Source: Atherix ibis | Lineage: Eukaryota > Arthropoda > Insecta > Diptera > Athericidae | Direction of reading: 5' to 3' | Length of the DNA: 64,000 nt | Assembly (NCBI GenBank): GCA_958298945.1 | Contig: OY282606.1 | Coordinates: forward strand, 45,335,920-45,399,919 | Part shown: positions 20,984 through 32,700 of the stretch, in pieces | Layout: each line of letters opens with the position of its first letter | How positions within the stretch are numbered: the first letter of the stretch is position 1 | Notes under the pieces: model-generated | Database searches by the model: none | What the model saw: only the letters and a program-made list of their open reading frames with translations | Told to the model about the DNA's origin: nothing | Position numbers and translations under genes: made by a program

Positions 20984-21310
20984 CTAGGATGGAGTGATTT
21001 CCTTCGGAGGAAGACTTATAGGTAAGAAAATTAATAGTTCTGTCTCGATTTTAGTATAATGAGTCGTGTCTAGTACGTCCTTATGTGAGGTAAATGTTTG
21101 TACAAGGTGTTCAGCAATTGCGACTACTTTATTTTTATCCATTTTGGACAAGGCTCCATCAGTTTTTCGTAAAAAGTATGTTGTTTTTTTATAAGAGAAC
21201 ATTTGTTTTGTAGCAGCCCACAGAATTATATTTTTCATGAGTGCAGTTTGCCAAGTAATTTGGACCATTTATCAGTCTCGAAGGTTCGCTTTGGAAGTAG
21301 GTTGGGAATC
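20984..21310 (-). mobile_element. Jockey-clade retrotransposon relic, linker region
   Basis: The minus-strand frame reads LWAATKQM, then a LRKTDGALSKMDKNKVVAIAEHL block and FTSH, then ISLPPKEITPS. This is the typical segment between endonuclease and reverse transcriptase in Jockey-clade elements (compare the pattern LWKATK...PPLR..DG.W..TD.EKA..FAEHL...F.PH). The matching endonuclease lies on the same strand at about 22,290-22,690. A mariner inserted between the two parts. Confidence 0.75.
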
Positions 21311-21369
21311 TAGGACTAGCGTAGCAGGACTAGGATCGGAGTTAAGATCTAGGAGGGAATTAATATGTA

Positions 21370-22258
21370 TTTAGTTGTTCGAAAATTAATTTCGTTATCC
21401 TGGCATGCCAGTTGAAGCTGATGAAGACACAATAAAGGCATTAATTGATGCAAACTGGCGAATAACAACTCGTGAGATCGGTGAGAGATTAAATTTATCG
21501 AATTCGATCGTTCATGATCATTTGAAATGGCTAGGTTTTATTTCAAAGCTCGACATACGTGTATGGGTTCCTCATTTTCTTACGGAAAAAAATTTGTGGC
21601 GTCGCATTGACATTTGATCCATTTTTGAAGCGTACCATCAATGTGGATGAGAAATGGGTTGTCTGCAACAATGTTAAGTGCAAAATATCCTGGAGTAGAA
21701 AAGATGAATTGGTTCAAAGCACTTCATAAGCCAATATTCACCAAAAAAAGGTTATGCTATCTGTTTGGTGGGATTTCAAAGAAATCGTTTATTTTGAGCT
21801 TCTACCGAGCAACACAACGATCAATTCTGAAGTGTACTGTCATCAGTTGGACAAATTGAATAATTCACTTAAAGAAAAAAGACCAGAATTGATTAATAGG
21901 AAAAGTATACGAGTAGTGTTCGAACAGGATAATGCGAAACCAGACACAAGTTTGACCACTCAGCAAAAGATTTTAGAGCTTGGATGAGATATACTGCCAC
22001 ACCCACCATACTCTCCAGACCTAGCACCTTCCGATTATCATTTGTTCCGGAGGAGGTCAAAAATCACTTCGATCAGTTTTTTGCCAGCAAAGAACAAAAA
22101 TTTTATGAGCGTGGAATGATGCTACTGCCAGAAAGATGGCAAAGGGCATTGCATCAAACTGGATAATATTTAATTGAATAAAGTATTAATTCACTATAAG
22201 AAAACCGTCTTTCAATTTTATAAAAAAAAAAAACGAAATTATTTTCCGAGCAACCCAA
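21370..22258 (+). mobile_element. Cecropia-type mariner inserted in a Jockey relic
   Basis: Terminal repeats tttagttgttcgaaaattaa (left) and, inverted, ttgggttgctcggaaaataa (right) match at 20 of 25 positions and are flanked by TA. Plus-strand transposase pieces: DANWRITTREIGERLNLSNS (second helix-turn-helix), DIRVWVPHFLTEK, INVDEKWV (first Asp), KVMLSVWWDFKEIVYFELLPSN, LNNSLKEKRPELINRKSIRVVFEQDNAKPDTSL (second Asp), PHPPYSPDLAPSDYHLF (third Asp), FFASKEQKFYERGMMLLPERWQ. All three catalytic aspartates can be seen, but the N-terminal helix is missing and there are frameshifts near 21,600, 21,760 and 21,985 and an in-frame stop. Same family as 11,119-12,374. Confidence 0.88.
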
Positions 22259-22289
22259 TATATTTTAGTTGGACTAATTATAAGATAAT

Positions 22290-22690
22290 CTAGTATGTTA
22301 GGAAGCTTAGATCAAGAAGTTAGCCAGTAAATAAGAGTCGAAGGTGAGATGACTTGGTAGGGAGAGAATGAAATTACTTGGGTAATAATAATCCCGTGAA
22401 GATTGGAGATAACCTATTGTTGGTGCTTGGTATTAAAGTCATCACCAGTAATCAAAGAATTACCAAGAGCTTAGAGAACATACCTTATTTCAAGGGAGTT
22501 TATGGGTTAATACAGGGGGTAATATATGGAGGCAATAGTTAATCGAAAATGGGAACAGTCAATTGATATGCCGAAGGATTAAAGAAAATCCACTGCAATA
22601 GAGGAATGAAAAAAAAAGAATAAGAAATTTGTCATGAGGATGGTAGTACCATCGTGGACAGTATTGTCAGACTGCTTGGACCTAAACGTC
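22290..22690 (-). mobile_element. Jockey-clade relic, endonuclease part
   Basis: Minus-strand translation gives LTIASIYYPPC, then about 30 codons later SLITGDDFNTKHQQ, then SLPSHLTFDSY. These correspond to the SAIYCPP, GGDFNAKH..W and later SPPxPTxxP motifs of Jockey-type apurinic endonucleases. In-frame stops are frequent. With 20,984-21,310 it forms one element in endonuclease-linker order, split by the mariner at 21,370-22,258. Confidence 0.7.
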
Positions 22691-22929
22691 AAGTGTGTTT
22701 TTGTAATGAATACTACATTTATGCATTTGTAAGGAATTTTGAGGATGGGGACGACATTTAAGAATTAATAGAAGGTGTGGAAGATGATAAAGGTGCAACT
22801 GCACTTGTAAGAGCTGTGACAATTGGGATTTGTAGAAAAAATATTTACTCAAGAAGGTTTTTAGTTAGAGCAGTAAAAAGGGATGTAATGTCTGCTGGGG
22901 ATGGCATGAAAGATGTTATGAATACCCGT

Positions 22930-23050
22930 AATTGATGTAGATGGGTTTGTTGTTGTTAAGGTTGCTGCTACTGCTGCTGCCGATATTGGTGTTATTGCTA
23001 CCATTTGTGTTGTTGCTGCTGCTGATGATGATGCTGTTGCTGATACTTTT
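22930..23050. repeat. Triplet-rich low-complexity stretch
   Basis: Imperfect runs of gtt, gct and gat triplets (gttgttgtt, gctgctactgctgctgcc, gttgctgctgctgatgatga). The plus strand would read Val/Ala/Asp-rich and the minus strand Ala/Thr/Ser-rich for about 90 codons, but triplet repeats produce open frames by themselves, so this is not called as a gene. Confidence 0.65.
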
Positions 23051-23190
23051 ATTGAGAATTTCCAGCGGCGGTTGACTATTGTAGTTAAAACTAATGAGAT
23101 GCGTGTAATTCTAGAAGCTTTGCTACAAAACATAATTCTCGAGTGACTTTTTGTTATTGTGCTATTTATTGATTTCCAGGCACAGATTTT

Positions 23191-23394
23191 TTAGCAACCC
23201 TTTAAACAACCTGCAGCCCTTATATAATAGTTTGCGGGGTCTCTGCCTCCATAGAGTGTATATTTTGCTAGAGCTGCTTTGACTTTAGAGCACGTTGGCG
23301 TTAAATATTCTCTAGAATATTGAACGCACTTGGGCCGTAATATTCCCATAAGCCCGGCACTTACGTAATATTTAATTTTACCATACAATAACAT
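23191..23394 (-). CDS. Unrecognised small reading frame, possibly an exon
   Basis: 67 codons from ATG on the minus strand. The composition is clearly less AT-rich than the surroundings and the protein is ordinary-looking, with Lys/Arg, four Cys, and a LYGGRDPANYYIRAAG stretch. A possible poly(A) signal AATAAA lies about 25 bp downstream of the stop on the same strand. The first ten codons are followed by gtaagt (in TATTACGTAAGTGCC), so the start region could contain a splice donor and the true start could differ. I do not recognise the product. It could be an exon, a retrocopy fragment or an unclassified transposon piece. Confidence 0.25.
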   Translation of the reverse strand: MLLYGKIKYYVSAGLMGILRPKCVQYSREYLTPTCSKVKAALAKYTLYGGRDPANYYIRAAGCLKGC

Positions 23395-23399
23395 TTTAA

Positions 23400-26340
23400 T
23401 CTAAAGGGAAAAAAATTAAGTAAAAAATTAATAAATATGATTCCCAATTATTATTAATAAATTATTTAATATTCCATAATGTATTCAACTATTTTCACTT
23501 TCCATAATATGTACTTCTTTATTTAAAATATTTCACCTGAACTAAAAATTTTGTTACAAACTATATATATACCTTAGAGTATTGCATATCTTTCTACACT
23601 ATAGGAAACTTGAATAAATAATATAAGTTTCAGTGTAGCAGAATAGTACAAAGAAAGTTTATTAAGTAATTGTTAGTAAAATATGCTTCTAGGTTAGATA
23701 CGGTTAGATGTTTGCTTGTTATTTCGTAAAATTTCAAATCTTTTCCATTGGGACACTGAGTGAATACATTGTGCTATTTTTAAAAGCTTCCATTTTAGTT
23801 TAAAAGTTTCCACCTTTGCCTCTTCATTTTTTCTTTAGTGTTCATTTTCAAGATGGCCCCATATCTGCATTTATCCTTGACAACTATTCTATAGCATATT
23901 GAGAATACCTAACATGTGACAATCTGAATTTATAATATACAATGTAAAATATTAATATGGATAGTACTTTACTGGATCCAAGATTGGTCGTACATTATGA
24001 TGTAGAAAAGAACTAAGCTGAGGTAATATTGTTGCTAATGGCGCTTTCAAGGATATCGACTATATAGAGTCGAATTTATCAGCTTAGTAGAAAACCAATT
24101 GCAACAATGAATATACAATTTATGCCACGACAAGATGAAAGTATTTGTGAGCAGCCAATATCAGGATATAGGATAACTAATGCCCCGGCATTTTCTGGAT
24201 ACTAAATGGGCTCTGCACGAATTCCACTCTGTCTATGGAATATGGAGTTATACTGACAGTTCATATCAACAAAACCATCAATCAATCCAACCATTTACTG
24301 TGGCTGTAGCCGAGATTGCGTTTCACGTTCATCAAAAAAAAAACCGAATGTGGCCTAAGATTAATGAGTTGTTTACTTGCACTCAGCATAATTTCAAGCC
24401 ATATCAACACATTAAGGATACCTTCATACACATGAATTTGTTTGTACTAATGAACTATAATATTTTTATAAAAAATAGTTTCTCACACAACTTTAACAGG
24501 AAATTACGAAAAATTTTCATGAAAACTCATATTAAACTTGCTGGTTAAGCTTGAAGTTATCGTCCTTGCAATAGTCAATATGAAGATTTCTTAAAAATCA
24601 GTAATATTTGACATAGTTATGAAAAATTGTAATATTTTGTCAAATAATAATACTATTTAAATATTTATTTTTCCTATAAATAAAATATCTTATTTATAAA
24701 CCCAACTAATGGCTTTTTAGAGTATTATTATTTGCGGGTTAAATGACCAAAGTAAAGTATTTTCATTTAACTATTATAAATTTATAGGATATATTATTAG
24801 CATTGTGTTGGAATTTTTTATAAAATACCAATGGAATTTGGATAAACTTCCAAGTAAATGTTATTGTTATTAAAAATGTTAGTTTATTTATGATAAAAGT
24901 ATAATATTTTGCTGGAGACTTTTATCCAAATATAATTCGGAATAGCTTTCAAAGGTACTCATCATTACTATTTTAAATTGCGTATTAATTTAACGTCTTC
25001 TTTAGGACTTCTATTTTTTTTAAATCGGATCCTATAGATTTATGTCAAGGTTTCTATGTCAGAAATGCGGTGCTGATATAATATATATATATATCTTCTT
25101 AGGCTATAAAAATTATATATATAATATCATTAATATTGTGAATAATTATTTTTATTTAATATATCATTATCTTATTAAAAATTATCTTTAATTAAATTAA
25201 ATTTATAAATAATTTAAAGATTATATTAAAAATGTTGGGGTTGCGTGAAAAAATTGAAAATTCTAATAAATTAACATAAAATTTTAACTTTCCGAAAATT
25301 AGATTAATTAATATCAAAAAAATTCTGTTTTTTATATAAGAGAATGCCAAAAATATGCTTGTTTCAAATTTATAAAATATAAAAAACAATTTTTCGTTAC
25401 TTTAAAATAAATCAAAGGAAATAGAAATTCAATAAAACTACGACTATAAACAAAAACTAAATATTAAAAAAAAAACAATATTATAAATTTGCTCTTTTTA
25501 AAAAACTTAAATTATTAATTTTTAACCGAAAATTTAATAATTTTCTTAAAACCTGAAATTTGTTTGAATTTAATCAACAAAAATTTACTTCTTGTACCTT
25601 TGCAATTTGTTTACGTATTTAAGTAAAATTTGACATACTTTTTTTATAAGAAAAAATGTCAAAAAGCTATACTAACAAATAAAAGAAGAAAACGTAAACA
25701 AGAAAACAAGGTCCTTTATTATTATTTCCTTAATGAAAATGTTATACAAATTTTGTGGTAAGATGTTCAAAAGAAAATCTACTTAAGGATATATGTACAA
25801 GGCCAAAGTATCTCCGACAACGTAGAAGATAATAACAGAAAACATCAAAGAACATGCTGAGATCACTTGAGAATGACATTAAACCGATTTTAAGAACCTT
25901 TCATAGCCTTAAGGACAATTACTTTCTATGATGGTAATTGGTAGCAGTTGTAATTTTCTAAGGCTTAAGCACAACACAACTGCGGACGAATATAGTCAAT
26001 TTTATTGCAACAAAAAACTTTCTCACAAAAAATTTTCATTCATCAGATTTTTGTATACTTTTACAATACAAGTACACTGATTAGTCTGAGTTGAATATAA
26101 TTAAAGAGTTAATGCTTTTTTAAAAGAATTTCCTCTTTAAATGGACTGTAATTAAAATGCTAAAAAGAATATTTATCAAAATCATAATAATCATAATAAG
26201 TTTATTATTTGGTTTCCATAATAAATCCAAAATTGGAGAAAAACGTTCACATGAAAGAATTTGGTATAATTTATTCAATTTACTTTTCAAGTAAATGGGA
26301 TAAAAATTAATTAATTCTAATTAATTTTTGAAAATTAGCT
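23400..26340. other. AT-rich non-genic DNA
   Basis: No family resemblance found. It contains a 122-codon plus-strand frame at 24,180-24,548 starting ATGCCCCGGCAT-like in an AT-poor patch but without recognisable domain, and a (TA)n run at 25,078-25,092 with a smaller one near 25,113. The frame at 25,192-25,389 (minus) is low-complexity Ile/Phe/Leu/Asn typical of AT-rich DNA. Confidence 0.45.
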
Positions 26341-26423
26341 ACAAGAATTTTTAATAAGTGGAAAATTTTTTAAAATTTAGATCATTGAAAATTACAAAAT
26401 ATTGCAATAATTCTGGAAACTAT

Positions 26424-26665
26424 TTTAGAATAAGTTCGCTGGTATTCCGCAAGGCAACTTTCTTGACCCCATTCTTTGCAGTATTTATAAATATATCTAA
26501 AGTCTCTGATAAAATTACTTTCATTTTAAGTAAAATAAAATATTTAGACAAACGTTCCAAGCTTACAATAAATAGCAAATTACTTTTACACAATGCTCTA
26601 CTTAAGCCAACATGGACTTACAGACTTAACCTCAAGGCATCTATTAAATTTTTCAATACTCACTA
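26424..26665 (+). mobile_element. Jockey-clade reverse transcriptase fragment
   Basis: Plus strand 26,436-26,500 reads SLVF-like then GIPQGNFLDPILCSIY in one frame, the GVPQGSxLxPxLYxIY motif of non-LTR reverse transcriptases. About 26,540-26,640 reads KLTINSKLLLHNALLKPTWTYR, the Jockey 'KLSxxNKLLLYKAxLKPIWTYG' block. The part between (the YADD region) is lost. Stops are present. Confidence 0.75.
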
Positions 26666-26679
26666 AACTGAATTCTTTC

Positions 26680-28900
26680 AGATCAAAATACTTTTTAAAA
26701 TTGGTCGATGATCCCTTTAACGTTTGTAATATTGTAGTATTATAAATATAGCCTGCCAATTATGCTTGTCTCCTTATTTAAGAGCTATTCTATCTTTCTA
26801 AAATCCAACTTTGACTTAAGCATAACTAATCCAGTGATTTATTAAAATAATAAGCTTCTAATTATATTTACATACTCCTTAACTCTCTATACCCCTTTAC
26901 CTCATAATATTTTATAAATCTATTTATTTAAGCAAATAAATATTTTATTCGCAATTTTTTTCCTAGATTAGTTGCCATAAGTTCCGTCCATTTTTTTTCT
27001 TTATTCTTAGAATAACAGTTTAGCTTGTCGTAACAAAAGCGTTTCTGCTCTAAAGATCATTTGTATTTCTTCAGTTTCCTCAGTTCTCAACTGGTCAAGG
27101 AAAGTTTTTACTATTAAGTCTACTTAAAAACTACCCCAAAATCCTCGACAAGGAAACTTCTTAGAATTAGGATTGGCCCTATCCTACTTACCCAAACTTT
27201 TATTTTCGATACCTAACCTCATCTTTTGTGTTATTTCTGTGGTATTCAACTCACCATTCTCCGTACTTTAAATGAAACATGAAGTAGCCAATTCCCTTTA
27301 TGGTCATGCCACTATATGATAACCCCTGGCCCTTTTCTCTGACACATAATATCAACAAACACAGATCGTTTCAGATTCCTTAATTAAAATCTAATAATTT
27401 ATTGATTTTCCTAATTTTATCTGTACTATGAAGTGCACTTAGTAATATTAAATAACGAAATTGTTCCTTAAACTAAATAATCCTTATTTGTGTTACTTCA
27501 GAATATTTCGACACTTCAAAACTTTTTAACTATACTGTATTAAATATATGTAGAATCAACATTAACTAAAAAAAATTGTACAATTAATTTATTCATTATC
27601 AAATCTTGTTAGACAATTTTTAGAAATTATATAAATAACTTATCGACATTTTTAACCTAGATATTATTTAAGGAAAAATTATATAAAACGGAATTTACTA
27701 ATGTACACAATATTTTATATTAATTAATAATTTTAAAAAAATATTTTTAAATAATTAATAAAAACCATTTCATAAATATGTAATTCAGTATCGATTAATG
27801 GCCGCTTGACAACAGTAATGCCAACCCAAAATTATTCAATATATCGGTATTCAGTCGATTCTACTAAAGTTAACCAGTATCCACAATAAAATTGTCAATA
27901 ATCAATTATTTAATCGAGATAATTTAATGATATTTTTAAAAAAATTCCATCCCTAAACTCAACTCATTCCAAAATACTGAATATTTTTTGCCAAATGCTT
28001 GGCAAAATTGTGGGAAAAAAATAAGTACCTAGAAAAACTTTTTAAGCTATAAATAAAAACAGTATTAAAATACTCAATAGATACGTACTCGTATTTTACA
28101 TACTTGTATATTGAATCAAATTGGTTCCATGTGCACATGATAATATAAGTGGAAGTGAAAGTGAAAGTATATTAAAATGGTTCATTTGATAGAAGAAAAA
28201 CACTAAATTTATTTTCAGGAGCAAACGATTCATGAAAGTTAAGCAGAATTTTTGGGATTTTTATCTGCCTCTTCCTTTTTAACAAAATGTACATTCCTAT
28301 TCATATGTTATTTTATAAGAAAAAATGTAGGAAATTTGAAATCGTATTGCGTACACAATTTACGTTTTCAATAAAACATTGTCAACGATCGACCGATAAA
28401 AAAGTCTCGAATGGAGAAATCTTGTAAAACAATCATTCAAAATGTTGAAATTGTTTTCTATTGAATTTCCTATATCCAAAACTATCACTTGGAATAGGCT
28501 GGCATTTTCTGTAAATTGCCAAGCATCTAAAAATAAATTCGAACCGAATGAGTGCTAACTAAAAGAATGAAATGCCAACTAGTCGTTATCCTCGTATCCA
28601 TAGACTTTTTCAGGATCGTTTGGCTTTTATTGCCAGCAATAAAGCTTGTACTTGGTTTGAGAGAATTGTATCCCATATAATATCTATGCTTTCAAACCAT
28701 TTCCTATGATTTATTAATATAATGAGGTTTTAGTTTATCGTAATATTAGATATTGCATATCGATTCTATTTGTATCAATTCGAAAGATCAAGGGACATTT
28801 AATAGCTAAACGTTCGGTATACATTTATTTCGAAAATAACTAATATAATGAAATTGTATAAAATATTTAAATTTTCTTAATTTTATTTATAAGATTTTTG
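26680..28900. other. AT-rich non-genic DNA
   Basis: No gene or element recognised. Small features: a direct repeat gtggaagtgaaagtgaaagt near 28,150 and a short inverted repeat tttattgc/gcaataaa at 28,625-28,644. Confidence 0.45.
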
Positions 28901-28902
28901 CT

Positions 28903-30143
28903 ACGAGGGTCGTTCAATAAGTCCTTAGAAAATCCGAGAAATTGCGCTCGTAGTGTCGGTTTTTTTTTGTAAGTACCATTATCAACAGGAAAGCTGTCAA
29001 AATTTCAGCTCGATCCATAGCGTAGGTCAATTCCTATCGTCGATTAAAGTTAACGACATTTATTTGTGCATAACAATGGGAAAAAGTGAGTTTAGGGCTG
29101 TCATCAAACATCTCCATTTAAAAGGCTTAAGCCCGAAAGAAATCAAAACCGAGTTGGATGCAGTTCATGGCACATCTGCATCTGTGTTTGCGACGGTTTA
29201 AAATTGGGTGAATGAATTTAAACGTGGCCATTCATCCACAAAAGATGAACATCGTTCAGGACGCCCAGTTGAGGTGTCTACTCCTGAAATCATCGACAAA
29301 ATCCACGATCTGATTATATCACAAGGTACAGTCGCTTCAATTTTACATGAAAAATTGTCTGTGAAAAAAATTTCAGCAAGATGGGTGCCGCGTTTGCTCT
29401 CAGAGGAGAATAAGCGCAATCGTGTAGTGGACTCTGAGGCTATGTTGGCACTCTTTCATCGCAATCCTGCCGAATTCCTTCGTCGATATGTCACTGTGGA
29501 CGAAACCTGGATACACTACTACACTGCAGAAATGAAGAGACACTCATCACAGTGGATTTTCAAGGGTGAACGGGCTCCGAAGAAGGCAAAAACTGTGCCA
29601 TCGGCCGGCAAGGTGATGGCCACGGTCTTTTGGGATTCGCAGGGCATCATTTTTATCGACTACTTGGAAAAAGGAAAAACAATCACAGGAGCGTATTACG
29701 CGTCGTTATTGCAACGGTTGAGTGAGGAAATCAAAGAGAAACGCCCCCATCTGAAGAAGAAAAATATCCTCTTGCATCAGGACAATGCGCGTGTGCACAC
29801 CTGCGCTGTTTCCATGGCCAAAATTGTGGAATTGACAATGGAATTGTTGCAGCATCCCGCTTATTCACCAGATTTGGCCCCGAGTGACTATTTTCTTTTC
29901 CCCAATCTGAAGAAATGGCTTGGCGGACGACGGTTCACTTCCAACGAGGACGTCATTGCTCAAACGGATGAGTATTTTGCAGAACTTCCGAAATCCTATT
30001 TTTTGGACGGGATAAAAATTTTGGGAAAACGGTTGGGAAAATGTATAGAGCTAAAAGAAGATTATGTTGAAAAATAAAATTTTTTTTTTTTTTTAAAACA
30101 GTTTTTTTCCATCTTTTTCTAAGGACTTATTGATCGACCGCAT
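28903..30143 (+). mobile_element. Nearly full-length mariner (family G), transposase broken
   Basis: The left terminal repeat acgagggtcgttcaataagt and right end aaggacttattgatcgaccg are inverted. The right tip is slightly altered (ccgcata instead of ccctcgta). A second copy lies at 41,818-42,995. The transposase would start at 29,076 (MGKSEFRAVIKHLHLKGLSP), is stopped by TAA at 29,199-29,201, lacks about 30 residues of the second helix-turn-helix after KIHDLI, and then is open from there to 30,077. It shows WVPRLLSEEN, VDETWIH (first Asp), KVMATVFWDSQGII, LLHQDNARVHT (second Asp), PAYSPDLAPSDYFLF (third Asp) and a C-terminal ELKEDYVEK. The catalytic triad looks intact, but the stop and the DNA-binding deletion make it inactive. 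Similar to irritans-group relatives. Confidence 0.92.
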
Positions 30144-30163
30144 AAATTAATATATTTTTTTGG

Positions 30164-31284
30164 CATACTATCTTGATCAAAAAGTTACCGGAATTTATTC
30201 AGAAAATTAAAAATACAAGTTTATTCATCTAAATCTATATTGTCCCCTTCAAAGTAATCCCCATCGACTTTAACACATTTATGCCAGCGCTTGATCCAAT
30301 CCTCGAAACATTTTGTAACTCGGTTAAAACGCGTTCCCCGTAATGGTTTTTTAACTCGATTGAACAGAAAGAAGTCACAGGAAGCCAAATCATGTGAATT
30401 CCGTGGTTGTTGGATGGTATTTGTTGCATTTTTCGTCAAAAAATTACGAATAATGATGGCACTGTTCGACGGTGCGTTATCATGGTGGAAAATCTACGAG
30501 TTTTCTGCCCACAATTCTGGTCTCTTTCGGCGAATTGCTTCACTGTCCGGCCTTCTGGCAAAAATTCATGATGCACTACACCGTTGTAATCCATGAAACC
30601 GTGAGCATTGCCTTCTTTTTTGACTGAAAACGACGTGGTTTTTTTGGTCTCGGCTCATTTGCTCATAAACCCACGTCTCGCCTCCAGTAATGATCCTTTT
30701 GATGAATGTGGGATCGGATTCAGCCTCGCAAATCATGTTTTTTGCGGCGTCAACACGATCTCTTTTTTGTATGAACTTGAGGTCTTTTGGCACCAACTTT
30801 GCTGCTCCATAGGCAATGTTCAAGTCCTCCGCTATCCCTCTGATAGTTAATTTGCGGTTATTGACCAACATTTCTTTTACTTTATCAATGTTTTCGTCGG
30901 TTTTCGATGTCGATGGTCTTCCACTGCGTTCATCATCTTCGATTGACTCACGACCACTTTTGAACCGCTCGTGCCACTGGTAAACGACCGTTTTCTTTAG
31001 AGAATCATTGCCGAAACACTTTTCCAACATTTCCAACGTTTGCGCACCATTAAATACGTTTTTTACGAAAAATTTAATACAAGTTCGTTGTTGCAAATTT
31101 AAAACCATTTCTAAAATTGTAAAAAATCGCCAACACACACGGAGATAGATGTACTCTTGGCTACGTAACTTTTGCAAATGAATATCAATAACAGATGTAC
31201 CAACTTAACAAAAAAATATAATTCAAATCGAAACGATGGGAGCGCCACACTCCCATCGTTCCGGGAACTGATCAAGGTGGTATG
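30164..31284 (-). mobile_element. Mariner relic (family K) next to family G copy
   Basis: Ends catactatcttgatcaaaaa and, inverted, cataccaccttgatcagttc form imperfect terminal repeats. The minus strand carries a long N-terminal frame (30,566-31,177): NLQQRTCIKFFVKNVFNGAQTLEML, VYQWHERFKSGRESIEDDERSGRPSTSKTDENI, LTIRGIAEDLNI, KLVPKDL, ITGGETWVYE. The first catalytic residue of TGDETW is Gly here. The rest (30,221-30,560) is broken, with NSHDLASCDFFLF and CFEDWIKRWHKCV..DGDYFEGD at the C-terminus. The element starts about 20 bp from the right end of the previous mariner. Confidence 0.88.
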
Positions 31285-31289
31285 TTAAT

Positions 31290-32230
31290 AAATACGTGTA
31301 CATGCACAATAACGCTGGATTATTGTATTTGTGTACATATACCTTTAAAAATAATATTAATTTATTGCAGAAAACAATTTATAAATAAAATTATTTTAGA
31401 TATTTTTAAATCCTTAAGAATCAACTACATTTTAAAATTTATTTTATTTGTAGAGATCTGGGGATGAAAATATTTCTATTTGGGAACTTATTTTCTGCAC
31501 TTTAGGTATAGTAATATGCTCTCGAAATTTTTAACAATTTTTCCACTGAACTTATCAATTATCGATTCAAAAAAACTTTAAAAAATGAAAAATGTATAAT
31601 TACATTATGCATAAAAAGAATCATTATCCTTGACATGTATATTAATAAACAAATGAAGCAAAAATGTAAGGTAATTTACTCAATCTTATCCTATAAAAAA
31701 TCTACTCCTTATTTATCTAGGATCTTATTGTTATATTTTTTAATTATTTATAAATTACATTATAATTTTTCTATTTTCAGTTTGCTCTTTAGAAAATTAA
31801 AATACTTTTAAAAATGCTACATTTCTTAAAGCAACTAAGAATTTTTATCGATATAGGGACTATTTATGGGTTTATCTCTATAGTACTAGACAACTATGTA
31901 ACTGCACTGCCTTGTTACTAGATTTAAGGATCTAATACCTGTCCCTTGACTGTTATTTAATACAATAAATTTAATTATAAAAAAGCCTTAGTGAATTTAA
32001 TTGCTAAATTTTCTCTTTTGTACAGACATTAAAAACTGATTAGCAGTTTCAACGTAGTTAAATTAATTCTATTTTTAATGATAGCAAATGAGAATTATTT
32101 GCTCCATACTTCAACAGAAAAATATCTGTCTACAATAATTAATGAGATATAATTTTGCTGATTGCCATTTATAAAATAAGCTTCACTATTCCTCTAGGGC
32201 AGATAGCCCATATACCTGATAAAACTTATA
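31290..32230. other. AT-rich non-genic DNA
   Basis: No reading frame or repeat of note. A patch near 31,850-31,940 is less AT-rich without recognisable content. Confidence 0.45.
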
Positions 32231-32239
32231 GGCCCATAC

Positions 32240-32700
32240 CAAAAAAAAACTTCGTCCTAGAAAAATGAGCAATAGATCGAATTTTCTCTTTGTGGCAGTT
32301 GATATAAAAGCTTTTATATATAAACAACAGCTTCACCATGAAACATTAAGCTTAAGTATCTTAATTAAACTAGTGAGACTAATTATGTTAACCATAACCA
32401 AAGATATAAGCATTTGGGTTGCTCACGAAACTATTTAAGATACTCACTGGTGTTTTAGTCTCACTAGTTTAATTAGTGATCGTATCAAGATTCCAAGATT
32501 AACATGAGTAGTAGCCTCTACAACTTTTGGTGTTGGCATAATTTGATGATCACTTGGGCTTTTGCAAGGGTAATAAATCGGGGGTTGGGAGTAAATGAAG
32601 GCAAAATCTTCGGCAACTTGGACTTTTGCAAGGGTAATAAATCGGGGGTTGGGAGTGAATGAAGGCAAAACCAGGAAATAAATGAAGGCAGCGTCGCCAC
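32240..32700 (+). mobile_element. RTE-clade reverse transcriptase relic
   Basis: About 32,355-32,400 reads ILIKLVRLIMLTITK, the RTE 'KLxRLIKMTMxNT' block after the first catalytic region. About 32,255-32,310 resembles the FLCG/VDIKAF segment seen also near 36,220. The tandem repeat at 32,552-32,670 carries a VNEGKTK motif equal to the RTE 'INExKTKYM' segment. Part of the plus-strand block (tagtctcactagtttaatta, near 32,456) is also present inverted, showing rearrangement. No intact frame. Confidence 0.6.
32552..32670. repeat. Tandem duplication, 64-bp unit, two copies
   Basis: The unit acttggncttttgcaagggt... begins at 32,552 and again at 32,616. The shared core includes taataaatcgggggttggga and the nearby aatgaaggcaaaa. 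The second copy runs to about 32,670 with one or two differences. It lies inside the RTE relic. Confidence 0.85.

Noticed and set aside
22861..23133. 90-codon Ala/Thr/Ser-rich minus-strand frame
   Set aside because: Generated by the triplet-rich low-complexity DNA; no start context, splice or family evidence.
23191..23394. Resemblance to ATP synthase subunit g (RPK...YS/YA...LTP)
   Set aside because: Only a few residues agree and the conserved C-terminal WLNTL-like segment of that protein is absent.
24180..24548. 122-codon plus-strand open frame
   Set aside because: Longest frame in this desert but without signal peptide, motif or partner exon. Cannot be distinguished from chance or an old unrecognised repeat.
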